The notes beneath the pieces are model-generated. The model was not told the origin of the DNA and searched no databases. It worked only from the letters and a program-made list of their open reading frames with translations. The position numbers and the translations under genes were made by a program. From Photobacterium sanctipauli (GTDB lineage Bacteria > Pseudomonadota > Gammaproteobacteria > Enterobacterales > Vibrionaceae), in NCBI RefSeq assembly GCF_003026495.1, contig NZ_PYMA01000002.1, forward strand, positions 434,001 through 498,000: a DNA stretch of 64,000 nt, written 5' to 3'. Positions 43,160 to 51,643 of the stretch are shown here, piece by piece; within the stretch, counting starts at the first letter, position 1; every line of letters begins with the position of its first letter.

Positions 43160-43807
43160 ATGGCAAGCTTTTATCAAGAAATTTATAAGGTAGTGACGGA
43201 GGGGCTAAGCACTTTGTCTGAGTCTCAGGCTGCGGGTAAAACACCGCGTAACCCAGTCAGCGAAGCTCACTTCATGAACCTGTGGGTAACCAAGGTGATC
43301 AAGCAGCAAGCCTATGATCATTGTGTTGCAAAAACCTTGATAGCTTGGCAAAAACAGGCGCGTAGCATGGGTAAAAATGCCCAACTGAAGCAATTGTTTG
43401 AGCACATTCAATCAACGCTATCTGCGACACGTAATGAGGAAGGTTGTGGCAAGCTGGTCGCTAAGCCTCAGATTGATACCCTGTTTGAGCAATTGGAAGA
43501 CGAAGACTGGTTGTTGACCACTGAGTATGAAATCAACCGCAAGGTGACGCATCATACCGATGGCCAAGCTTCACTGATTGTATGTTCGGCTAAGGCCAAA
43601 GAGGCATTTTCTGAACAAGGTGAATTAATTAAGCCGTTGTCATTTTTTGTTCGTGGGGATGCCAAGGCATTGGTTAATATGGCTTTTGGGCAAGGCTTGC
43701 TGTTGTATAAAGTGACGGACTATAAGTCAATCGTGAAATACCACGGTGAGTATGTTGTTTATCCGGGTAATGCAGGTACGCATTTGCCTGAATTGCCGGT
43801 GCAGTAA
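43160..43807 (+). CDS. DUF2913-like protein of unknown function
   Basis: 215 residues, soluble, mostly helical in the first half. The arrangement LSESQAAGKTPRNPVSEAHFMNLWVTKVIKQQ, then WQKQARSMGKNAQLKQL, resembles the DUF2913 proteins of Vibrionaceae and Enterobacteriaceae as I remember them; I cannot verify this. It follows bcr after 8 bases in the same direction. It is convergent with the next gene, with an unusually long perfect terminator stem between. No function proposed. Confidence 0.6.
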   Translation: MASFYQEIYKVVTEGLSTLSESQAAGKTPRNPVSEAHFMNLWVTKVIKQQAYDHCVAKTLIAWQKQARSMGKNAQLKQLFEHIQSTLSATRNEEGCGKLVAKPQIDTLFEQLEDEDWLLTTEYEINRKVTHHTDGQASLIVCSAKAKEAFSEQGELIKPLSFFVRGDAKALVNMAFGQGLLLYKVTDYKSIVKYHGEYVVYPGNAGTHLPELPVQ

Positions 43808-43823
43808 GTTAACGTTACGCTCG

Positions 43824-43860
43824 ATAATAAGCGAGAGCAAATCGTGCTCTCGCTTATTAT
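43824..43860. terminator. Bidirectional terminator with 16-bp perfect stem
   Basis: ATAATAAGCGAGAGCA (43824-43839) pairs perfectly with TGCTCTCGCTTATTAT (43845-43860) over a 5-nt loop, between two convergent genes. Confidence 0.85.
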
Positions 43861-43866
43861 AACCTG

Positions 43867-43889
43867 CACCTTGAAGTCACTTGGGTATA
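43867..43889 (+). repeat. Dispersed 23-bp repeat, copy 3
   Basis: CACCTTGAAGTCACTTGGGT then ATA. It is the cleanest copy of the element also present at 23293, 32486 and 45442, here between a terminator and the stop of the minus-strand gene. Confidence 0.65.
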
Positions 43890-43896
43890 ACATCGG

Positions 43897-45357
43897 CTAT
43901 AGGGTTTCTGTTCGCCCTTCTTGTGCTTTGGCTTTGCAACGCTTCACTAACTCATGGGTCATACCACGGAAAATGAACAGGTGTGCTGGCATCATCGCGA
44001 ACCAATAAAGCAGCCCGGGGAAGCCTGCTGGGTGCCACCAAGCTCGAATATCCACTTCCCGATAATCCCCTTTGTCCTCAATGGTAAACTCCAATCGACC
44101 CAATCCGGGGGCTTTCATGCCAAATAACAACGATAAGAATCGGTTGGGCTTTAAATTGATGACCTTCCACGAATCAACCTTATCACCAAGCTCCAGTGTA
44201 TCTGGATCCCGTCGATAGCGTTTCAAGGCGTCTCCACCAATGGCGAAGTCCATCCATTCACGTATCCGCCAAAGAAAGTTGGCGTAAAAGTAACCCTCTT
44301 TACCACCGACTAATTGAACCTGCCGCCATAGCTGCTCTGCTGTGGCATCGGTTTTTAGCCGGTATCCGGCTTGCTTAGGGTAATAGCCAAACCCTGGCTG
44401 CCAACGGGCAAGTGCGTCAGGGTCAAAGCCCCAAATATCACTGCGAACCACTTCTGTTTCGTGGCTCAGGCATTCCTCAACCGCTTCGTCATAGCTAAGC
44501 AGGTATTGGGGGATTAATGATTGAATGGCAGAGCCATCGGCGGGAAGATCAAACCTTAGCCCGCCAATGAGCGCCTTGGCAATATTGGTGGGCACCGAAG
44601 TAATAAATCGAAACCAGTATGCGGCAAATTTAGGGGTGAGAAACGGAACGGGTAAGATCCGTATTCTTTTACCGGCATGCTTGCCGAGGATCCGCATTTG
44701 ATCTTCATAGGTAATGTCATCAGGGCCTGCGATATCCATAATTTGGTGGCGGCAGGGTTCGAACTTCAGCAACTCCAGTAGGTAGTAAAGCAGGTTACGA
44801 AGCGCGATAGGGGAATTGCGCGACTTCACCCATTTGGGCGTTACGATGACGGGTAAGTGGTAAACAAAATCCCTCATGACCTCAAAAGCTGCAGAGCCGG
44901 GACCGACGATGATCCCTGCGCGCAACTCGGTGATAGGAATATCGCCTTTGCGCAATATCTCACCGGTCGCCTTGCGTGCCGACAAATGTTTGGAAAAGCC
45001 GTCTGCGGGCTGGAGTGCACCAAGGTAAATCACTCGCTTTACCTGGCTTTGTTTAAGGGCAACACTGAAGTTTTCCGCGGCATCGATTTCGATATCGATG
45101 AAGTCGTGCCCGTGGTTCATACCATGAACCAGGAAAAAGACGACATCAACATCTTGGAGGAGGGCATCAAGGTTGTGAGGGGCATTTAAATCCAGTTCAT
45201 GGAGCGTAATATTGCCAGCTTTTTCCCATTTTCGTTTTTCCAACAATTTTACGTTGCGCGAGGTGGCTTTGACGGTATAGCCCGCATTGGCTAGCTCGGG
45301 CACGAGGTGGGTGCCGATATAGCCCGATGCGCCAACAACCAAAATTGTCTTGCTCAT
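43897..45357 (-). CDS. NAD(P)-binding SDR-like protein fused to DUF2867
   Basis: 486 residues. The N-terminal half is an atypical (extended) short-chain dehydrogenase/NmrA-like Rossmann domain with VVGASGYIGTHLVPEL (6-21), VFFLVHG and YLGALQPADGFSKHLSARKATGE. The C-terminal half (about 310-480) has the DUF2867 pattern (GFGYYPKQAGYRL, PGLGRLEFTIEDKG, WWHPAGFPGLLYWFAMMPAHLFIF). Together these form a known but uncharacterised domain fusion widespread in proteobacteria. AAGGAAG precedes the start. Function unknown; NAD(P)-dependent oxidoreductase or isomerase activity is likely from the fold. Confidence 0.82.
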   Translation of the reverse strand: MSKTILVVGASGYIGTHLVPELANAGYTVKATSRNVKLLEKRKWEKAGNITLHELDLNAPHNLDALLQDVDVVFFLVHGMNHGHDFIDIEIDAAENFSVALKQSQVKRVIYLGALQPADGFSKHLSARKATGEILRKGDIPITELRAGIIVGPGSAAFEVMRDFVYHLPVIVTPKWVKSRNSPIALRNLLYYLLELLKFEPCRHQIMDIAGPDDITYEDQMRILGKHAGKRIRILPVPFLTPKFAAYWFRFITSVPTNIAKALIGGLRFDLPADGSAIQSLIPQYLLSYDEAVEECLSHETEVVRSDIWGFDPDALARWQPGFGYYPKQAGYRLKTDATAEQLWRQVQLVGGKEGYFYANFLWRIREWMDFAIGGDALKRYRRDPDTLELGDKVDSWKVINLKPNRFLSLLFGMKAPGLGRLEFTIEDKGDYREVDIRAWWHPAGFPGLLYWFAMMPAHLFIFRGMTHELVKRCKAKAQEGRTETL

Positions 45358-45441
45358 AAATTACATCTTCCTTGTTGTAATCGTTGCAATCCTTAAATAT
45401 GGCTAAACCTTGCGAAGATACTGGTTTGGCGACGGATCATG

Positions 45442-45465
45442 CATGTTGAAGCGACTTGGGTATAT
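45442..45465 (+). repeat. Dispersed 23-bp repeat, copy 4
   Basis: CATGTTGAAGCGACTTGGGT then ATATA, in the upstream region of the SDR-DUF2867 gene. It has the same orientation as the other copies. Confidence 0.65.
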
Positions 45466-45819
45466 AATCAATGTAGCGGAAAACACGTTAGAGTGGTTAA
45501 TTTATTGAATTCAAAAGTGAGATTTGCGACTGGATAATCTTCATTCCATCAATGAATTACATCGAGATACTCACACAGAATAATTTAATAATTGCTTTGA
45601 ATGTTGAATTTATAGATAGCTTTGATGAATAGGTGATTGGTGGCACTTAGATGGCTGTTTTAACAGAATATTGTGAGGATATTGTTTGTAGTGTGGGGGA
45701 TTTGTATAGGCTTTGTAACGTATTACATTGCATTTCTAAATAATACTTTCAAAGTACTTTATAGAATTAGGGGTTTACGGTAAATTCCTTTTTATTGCTT
45801 TCCTAAACTGGGGATAAAA
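45466..45819. other. AT-rich intergenic region, promoter of the ABC operon
   Basis: No gene is supported between the dispersed repeat and the ABC ATPase. The DNA is clearly more AT-rich than the flanking genes and should contain the promoter of the 45.8-50 kb operon. Confidence 0.4.
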
Positions 45820-46491
45820 ATGTTACGACTGGTCGACCTGTGCAAAGGGTACCAGGATGGTGGTGAATACCATTCTGTTTTGCAGGGTGCGGAGCTGGAG
45901 CTTAAGCAAGGTGAACAGCTGGCATTGATGGGTGAGAGCGGCTCAGGAAAGAGTACGCTGCTTAACCTGATTGCCGGATTAGACATATCAGACTCAGGCG
46001 AAGTTTGGTTAGGTGACACCCCCATTCATGCTATAACAGAACGTGAACGAACCGCTTTCCGACGTAACAATATTGGCCTCGTTTTTCAGCAATTTAATTT
46101 GCTACCAACATTGACCACAGCAGATAACATCCGCTTTTGTCGCCAGCTAAAGGGCTTGGATGAAAACCCGGCGTTGTGGCGCCAAATCCTTTCTGCTTTA
46201 GACCTTATGCCCTTGCTAGGCCGCTATCCTGAAGAAATGTCTGGTGGACAACAACAGCGTGCCGCCATTGCGCGTGCATTGTATATGGAGCCGGAAATTT
46301 TATTAGCCGATGAGCCAACGGGTAGCTTGGACGAGCGCAATGCCGGGGCCGTGATCCGTTTGTTGGTCAATCTCACTAAGCAACTTGATTGTACCTTGCT
46401 ATTGGTGACGCACAGTAAGAAAGTCGCAGAGCATATGAATGGATGCATTCGCCTTCAAGGAGGGCAATTGCATGTCAAACCCCGTAGCTAA
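45820..46491 (+). CDS. ABC transporter ATPase, LolD/MacB type
   Basis: 223 residues, a single nucleotide-binding domain. Walker A GESGSGKS (38-45), Q-loop FQQFNLLP, ABC signature MSGGQQQR (about 140-147), Walker B ILLADEPTGSLDE and the switch histidine in LVTHS are all present, so it should hydrolyse ATP. The pattern is that of ATPases paired with FtsX/MacB-type permeases, which move lipoproteins, lipids or peptides by mechanotransmission. It overlaps the permease gene by 20 bases, indicating coupled translation. Confidence 0.92.
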   Translation: MLRLVDLCKGYQDGGEYHSVLQGAELELKQGEQLALMGESGSGKSTLLNLIAGLDISDSGEVWLGDTPIHAITERERTAFRRNNIGLVFQQFNLLPTLTTADNIRFCRQLKGLDENPALWRQILSALDLMPLLGRYPEEMSGGQQQRAAIARALYMEPEILLADEPTGSLDERNAGAVIRLLVNLTKQLDCTLLLVTHSKKVAEHMNGCIRLQGGQLHVKPRS

Positions 46492-48937
46492 GGCGCTGTG
46501 GGGGCACTATAACCGCCACCCGCTGCAAATTCTTCTGGTTTGGTTTGGCCTAACTTTAGGTATCGCGTTGCTGGTGGGGGTGCTTGCCGTTAACCAGCAG
46601 GCCCGTGAAAGCTACCGGGACGGTGAGCAACTTTTTTCAAATCCTTTTCCTTATCGTATTCGTCATAGCCAACCATCGGTGGAAGTACCGCAAGGCTTTT
46701 ACGTCCAACTGCGGCGTGAAGGCTTCAATCAATGCGTGCCGTTAGACCAGACTCGGGTGGTCACTGAAAAAGGGCAAGATTTCGAGTTGGTTGGTATCGA
46801 CCCAATCGCACTGTTTTCGGCGTTTGCTGCAAACGGCAATATTTCTGCAGTGAATCAAGTGCAGATGATGGAGTTGATGCAGCCGCCGTACCCTATTTTG
46901 GTCAGCAATACGCTGGCAAACTATATGGGGTTGGTAGATGGTCAGCACCTAACGTTAGAAAACGGGCAGAAGATTGGCCCGTTAAAACTGGTTGAGCAAG
47001 AGCGGATCAAAGGGCCGCGTATGATGGCTGACATGTCGCTACTTCGTCAGCTTCAATCCACGCCTGGCCTAACGGCTATTTTGTGTGGTGAAATGACCGA
47101 GCGTGAGTTTGCCCATCTGCAGAACCAGCTACCTATCGCGCTTAAAATAGAAAAAGAACAGAGTGCTGCGTTAGAACCGTTAACCAATGCGTTCCATTTG
47201 AACCTGTTTGCAATGGGGATGCTGGCTTTCGTGGTTGGTTTGTTTATTTTCTACCAAGCGATGTCACTGTCATTTAGCCAGCGACAGCCATTGGTAGGCT
47301 TAATGCGCCAAGCGGGTGTTTCTTCCATTCAGCTAGCCAAAGCGTTGTCTTTAGAACTTGTCGTTTGGATTGTAATGGGGCTGATTGGTGGTAATGCCTT
47401 GGGGCTGTTACTTGCTCAGCAGTTGCTGCCGTCGGTAGCCGAAACCCTTAGCGATTTGTACGGTGCCAATGTGAGCTTGTCGGTCACTTGGCATTGGCAG
47501 TGGGGGCTTAGCTCATTATTGATTGCGGTATTGGGTACGCTACTGGCCTGTGGCTGGCCGTTGGTGCGTCTAATTCGTACGCCGCCAGCTCGCTTGGCAA
47601 CCCACATGTCGCTGGTTCGCTTTAGTGGTCGTGAGTTCGCCATTCAGGCGTTATTTTCTTGTTTCTTTATTGGTGCCGCTTTTGCGGTTTATCAGCTTCC
47701 CCATGGTCAGCAGGCCGGTTTTGTCCTAATTGCTTGTATTTTGATTGCTTCGGCATTGGCGATGCCATTCTTGCTGTGGCAGCTGTTTAAGTTGCTCGGG
47801 GTGATAGTACGCTCGGCACGGCTTCGTTGGTTCTTCTCTGATGCGGCAGCCAGCTTGAGCTACCGAGGTGTGGCTGCGATGGCGTTCATGTTGGCGCTGG
47901 CATCGAACATTGGTATGGAAACTATGGTCGGCAGTTTCAGGAATACGACGGAAACTTGGCTCGATCAGCGATTGGCGGCCGATGTGTATGTTCGTCCATC
48001 CATCAATGTGGCCCCTCGGGTGTCGAATTGGTTGGAAAACCATGATGATGTTAAGCAAGTATGGTGGCAGTGGCGTAAATCGTTACCAACCGAAGCGGGG
48101 ACACTACAGGTTGTTAGTGTAGGTGGTACTCAAGCTGAAAAAGAGGCATTGGTAGTTAAGGTCGCGATGCCTGAGTACTGGCAGCAACTGCACCACCAAC
48201 GCTCGGTGTTGGTGAGTGAATCACTGGCATTGAAGCGAGGTTGGGAGCCGGGCGATGTTATCGAATTACCCGCGCCGATGAATGAGAACTGGACCGTGGC
48301 CGGGGTGTATTACGACTACGGAAACCCTTATGGGCAAATCATTTTATCGCAAAAGCGTTGGCAGGCAATGTGGCCGCACCGCGGTCAAGTTGGATTGGCT
48401 GTACACCTTAAGTCCGGCGTTGACTCACTTGAGTTGATGAAAAACTTAGGTGAGACGTTCCGGTTACCGCCTGAGCGGGTGAGAAATAATGCCGAGCTAA
48501 TGCAGCGTGCGATGCAGGTATTTGACCGCACTTTCATCGTTACGGCTACCCTCGGCAAGCTGACCCTGTTTGTTGCCGTGTGTGGTTTATTCTTTGCTAC
48601 GGTGGCGGGGGAGGTCTCCCGTCAGCGCCAGTTCGCGCTATTGCGTTGTATGGGAATGACCGGCCGTGAGTTGGCATTGCTTGGTGGTGGCCAGCTATTA
48701 CTGATAGGTTTGCTCACAGCATTGATCGCATTGCCATTGGGCTTGGTGCTTGCTCAGTTATTGATTGATGTGGTACTGAAATACTCATTTGGCTGGACCA
48801 TGCCAGTGCAATACTTCCCGAACGATTATCTGTTGTCGTTAGGCTCGGCGTTAGTTGTGTTGCTTGTGGCAGGCGCCTGGCCGGTATGGCGGCTAGTGAA
48901 GCGCTCTGCGATCCTTTCATTGCGGGAGGCGTTCTAA
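46472..48937 (+). CDS. FtsX-like ABC permease
   Basis: 821 residues from ATG 46472, with AAGGAGGG just before it. There is an N-terminal span (about 22-42), a large periplasmic domain, spans around 240-400 including the first FtsX core, further spans at about 425-500, a second periplasmic domain, and a C-terminal FtsX core of three spans (about 705-815). This double-core layout is typical of permeases with two FtsX domains, such as LolCE-like or YbbP-like proteins. It partners with the ATPase upstream. The following lipoprotein gene overlaps its stop (TAATG). Confidence 0.9.
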   Translation: MSNPVAKALWGHYNRHPLQILLVWFGLTLGIALLVGVLAVNQQARESYRDGEQLFSNPFPYRIRHSQPSVEVPQGFYVQLRREGFNQCVPLDQTRVVTEKGQDFELVGIDPIALFSAFAANGNISAVNQVQMMELMQPPYPILVSNTLANYMGLVDGQHLTLENGQKIGPLKLVEQERIKGPRMMADMSLLRQLQSTPGLTAILCGEMTEREFAHLQNQLPIALKIEKEQSAALEPLTNAFHLNLFAMGMLAFVVGLFIFYQAMSLSFSQRQPLVGLMRQAGVSSIQLAKALSLELVVWIVMGLIGGNALGLLLAQQLLPSVAETLSDLYGANVSLSVTWHWQWGLSSLLIAVLGTLLACGWPLVRLIRTPPARLATHMSLVRFSGREFAIQALFSCFFIGAAFAVYQLPHGQQAGFVLIACILIASALAMPFLLWQLFKLLGVIVRSARLRWFFSDAAASLSYRGVAAMAFMLALASNIGMETMVGSFRNTTETWLDQRLAADVYVRPSINVAPRVSNWLENHDDVKQVWWQWRKSLPTEAGTLQVVSVGGTQAEKEALVVKVAMPEYWQQLHHQRSVLVSESLALKRGWEPGDVIELPAPMNENWTVAGVYYDYGNPYGQIILSQKRWQAMWPHRGQVGLAVHLKSGVDSLELMKNLGETFRLPPERVRNNAELMQRAMQVFDRTFIVTATLGKLTLFVAVCGLFFATVAGEVSRQRQFALLRCMGMTGRELALLGGGQLLLIGLLTALIALPLGLVLAQLLIDVVLKYSFGWTMPVQYFPNDYLLSLGSALVVLLVAGAWPVWRLVKRSAILSLREAF

Positions 48938-50046
48938 TGATGGCAACAAGGAAGGTGAGTGGTCACTGGCTTTGGCGATTAAAACTTATTGTGGTGTTAC
49001 TGTCAGCATTGGGGTTGTTAGGTTGTGAAGATAGCGCCCAAAATGATGATAGGGCTATTGCCTTGATGGCGGCACAAGTCGACGAGCAATTTTCTCAAGT
49101 TGAGCCCGGCAAGATCCTTTCTTTTCCTCGCGATCATTTATCGCATCCCGACTTCAGAACGGAATGGTGGTACTTAACCGCGAATCTGGAGGCGGAAAAT
49201 GGTGAAGTGTTTGGGGTGCAGTGGACCTTGTTCCGTTCGGCGGCCTCCAACAGTTCCGGCAAAGGCTGGGAGAGCCCACAACGGTTTATGTCACATACGG
49301 TGATCACCAGCGCTAAACAAACCTGGGCGGCGGAGCGTTTTGCCCGTGGTGGTATTGGGCAAGCCGGTGTGCGCAGTCGTCCTTTTCTTGCTTGGCTTGA
49401 TAATTGGCAGTGGCGTTCTTACAGTGATTCGCCATTCCCAGCAGTGCTTACTTTTGCCGATGGTGATATGAAAGCGACATTGGCAGTACAGAAAACGGGT
49501 GAGCATGTACTCCAAGGTGAACAAGGCTATAGTAAAAAACATGCGACAGAAAATATCGCCTCATATTATTACAGTGAACCCTTCTTGCATGTAAACGGTA
49601 AGTTGGAGCTTAACGGTGAAACATACAAGGTTAAGGGGAAGGGCTGGTATGATCATGAGTGGAGCAGTGTCGGTTTATCTGAATTGCAGCAAGGCTGGGA
49701 CTGGTTTTCTGTCCATTTAGACGATGGTCGCGCATTAATGCTGTACCAGATCAGGGAAAAAAATCGTCAACCGTATTATTTTGGCTCGTTGAGTTGGCCA
49801 AATGGTGAGTCGTTGAAATTGGGTGAAGGTGATATCAGGCTGGTTCCTGTGACTTTCACGACTCACAAGGGAAGAAACTATCCGCTGAAATGGTCGATAG
49901 CTATCCCAAGTCAGGATATATCAATAAAAGTGGATGTTGTCCGAAAGGAACAGTGGTTGCCATTTGTCTTCTCATACTGGGAAGGGCCGATTGAGGTTTC
50001 AGGCAGTCATTCAGGACAAGGATTTATGGAGCTTACTGGCTATTAA
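48937..50046 (+). CDS. CrtC/AttH-like lipoprotein (lipocalin-type fold)
   Basis: 369 residues from ATG 48937, overlapping the permease stop and preceded by CGGGAGG. A lipoprotein signal ends LSALGLLGC with the acylated cysteine at 30. The mature protein has the CrtC/AttH signature RTEWWYLTANLEAENGEVFGVQW and GWYDHEWSS. This family includes carotenoid hydratase-like and AttH proteins, most of them without known carotenoid role. Co-occurrence with an ABC ATPase and FtsX permease recalls the Agrobacterium att cluster and similar three-gene sets. The substrate is unknown. Confidence 0.86.
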   Translation: MMATRKVSGHWLWRLKLIVVLLSALGLLGCEDSAQNDDRAIALMAAQVDEQFSQVEPGKILSFPRDHLSHPDFRTEWWYLTANLEAENGEVFGVQWTLFRSAASNSSGKGWESPQRFMSHTVITSAKQTWAAERFARGGIGQAGVRSRPFLAWLDNWQWRSYSDSPFPAVLTFADGDMKATLAVQKTGEHVLQGEQGYSKKHATENIASYYYSEPFLHVNGKLELNGETYKVKGKGWYDHEWSSVGLSELQQGWDWFSVHLDDGRALMLYQIREKNRQPYYFGSLSWPNGESLKLGEGDIRLVPVTFTTHKGRNYPLKWSIAIPSQDISIKVDVVRKEQWLPFVFSYWEGPIEVSGSHSGQGFMELTGY

Positions 50047-50081
50047 GCCATTGAGAAACCATAAAATAATAGGAAGAAATA

Positions 50082-51401
50082 GTGCAAAGTAACATCAATT
50101 TCGATGAAAGTGCCCTGGCACAGCGGTTAATGAACCACCGCCGGGAGTTTCATCGCTATCCAGAAGCTGCATGGCGCGAGTTTTTTACTACGAGCCGTAT
50201 CGCGAGCCATCTTCAACAGATGGGGTATTCGCTATGCTTCGACGAAGAAATTATTAAGCGTGACTCAGTAATGGGTCGCGATGCTGATCTGGTTGCCAAA
50301 GCGCAAGAGAGGGCGATCAGCTGGGGTGCTGATTTACAGTTCCTAGCCCAGATGAATGGCATGACAGGGGTTGGCGCCATCCTGGACACTGGCCGTCCGG
50401 GGCCTGTTGTCGCACTGCGCTTTGATATCGATGCGGTTGAAGTCATGGAAAGCCAAGACGATTCGCACCGGCCACGCTTTTTGGGTTTTGCCTCACTGGC
50501 TCCGGGAGTGGCCCATGCTTGTGGGCATGATGCCCATGCCGCGATTGGCTTAGGTATCGCTGAATTGCTTGCTCAAGAGCAGGCGAACCTGACTGGTAAG
50601 GTTAAGATATTGTTCCAACCTGCCGAAGAAGGGTGTCGTGCCGGTAAGGCGATTGCCGAAAGTGGTTGGTTGGATGACGTTGATTATTTTTTTGCAGCCC
50701 ACATGGGTATGAATGTACCGAGTGGAACGCTGGTGTGTGACCCTCAGCATTTTTTATGCAGCTCCAAGTTTGATTTACACTTTTCGGGTAAGCCAGCTCA
50801 CGCAGGTATAGAGCCAAATGCCGGGCAAAATGCGTTGGCTGCTGCTTGTACTTCGGTTACTCAAATGCTCGCTATTCCGCGCCACCGTGACGGTATGACA
50901 CGTATTAACGTGGGGCAAATGCACGCTGGTGATGGCCGTAATGTCATTCCGGCCAATGCGGTGCTAATGGGCGAGACGCGTGGTGAAAACCGTGAGCTGA
51001 ACTCGTTTATGTACCAACAGGTCGAGCGTATTGCCAAAGCATCGGCTGATATGCATGGCGTAAGTGTCGATATTTGCCCGCAGGGTGAGGCGATTGGGCT
51101 AGCGAACGATCCTGAACTGGTGGCGTTGCTTGAATCAATTGGCGAAGAAAGCGGCTTTACACAGATCTTCCGTGAGAAAGATTTTGGCGCCAGTGAGGAC
51201 GCGGGCTATCTAGTTGATCGAGTGCAGGCTTCAGGTGGAAAGGCGATTTATTGCCTTGTCGGCTCAGATTTAACAGCGGGCCATCATAACGGTGACTTCG
51301 ATATTGATGAAAGCCGTATGCTGCCGGCAGTGAAACTTCTGTTCAATGCTGTAAAAGCAACCCAGGCGAAATATGCTGGGCAAGAGATCATCTACTCTTA
51401 A
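50082..51401 (+). CDS. abgA: M20-family amidohydrolase, AbgA-like
   Basis: 439 residues, starting at GTG 50082 with AGGA upstream. It aligns well with E. coli AbgA, one subunit of p-aminobenzoyl-glutamate hydrolase: HRREFHRYPEAAWREF, DTGRPGPVVALRFDIDAVE, the metal motifs HACGHDAHAAIGLG, FQPAEEG and AGHHNGDFD. It is the catalytic dimetal fold with a dimerisation insert (about 215-330, SGKPAHAGIEPNAGQNAL). The partner subunit abgB is not adjacent. It could hydrolyse folate breakdown products, or other N-acyl amino acids. It lies 35 bases after the CrtC-like gene and ends in a terminator. Confidence 0.82.
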   Translation: MQSNINFDESALAQRLMNHRREFHRYPEAAWREFFTTSRIASHLQQMGYSLCFDEEIIKRDSVMGRDADLVAKAQERAISWGADLQFLAQMNGMTGVGAILDTGRPGPVVALRFDIDAVEVMESQDDSHRPRFLGFASLAPGVAHACGHDAHAAIGLGIAELLAQEQANLTGKVKILFQPAEEGCRAGKAIAESGWLDDVDYFFAAHMGMNVPSGTLVCDPQHFLCSSKFDLHFSGKPAHAGIEPNAGQNALAAACTSVTQMLAIPRHRDGMTRINVGQMHAGDGRNVIPANAVLMGETRGENRELNSFMYQQVERIAKASADMHGVSVDICPQGEAIGLANDPELVALLESIGEESGFTQIFREKDFGASEDAGYLVDRVQASGGKAIYCLVGSDLTAGHHNGDFDIDESRMLPAVKLLFNAVKATQAKYAGQEIIYS

Positions 51402-51436
51402 TATCCTACCTTAATGCTGTTTTATTCGTGACAGCT

Positions 51437-51480
51437 AAAAGCCTCAAACAAGTTCACGCTGGTTTGAGGCTTTGTCTTTT
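51437..51480 (+). terminator. Terminator after abgA
   Basis: AAAAGCCTCAAAC pairs with GTTTGAGGCTTT over a 12-nt loop, followed by GTCTTTTAC. Confidence 0.82.
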
Positions 51481-51643
51481 ACTTGAAAGCTGCTTTAAGC
51501 CTGCTTTATAAATCTAGATTTTTTAGAAATGACGTATTGAACGCAGAGTTTAAACGTTAAGACATGATCTTTTACTGGAGATAGATTTTTTCATCTAACC
51601 TTATTAGGCAGATTCCGTAAGTTAATTGATATCACTATCAAAA

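Noticed and set aside
23293..45465. Dispersed 23-bp repeats considered as CRISPR
   Set aside because: The copies are 1.5-11 kb apart, imperfect, without spacers and without cas genes.
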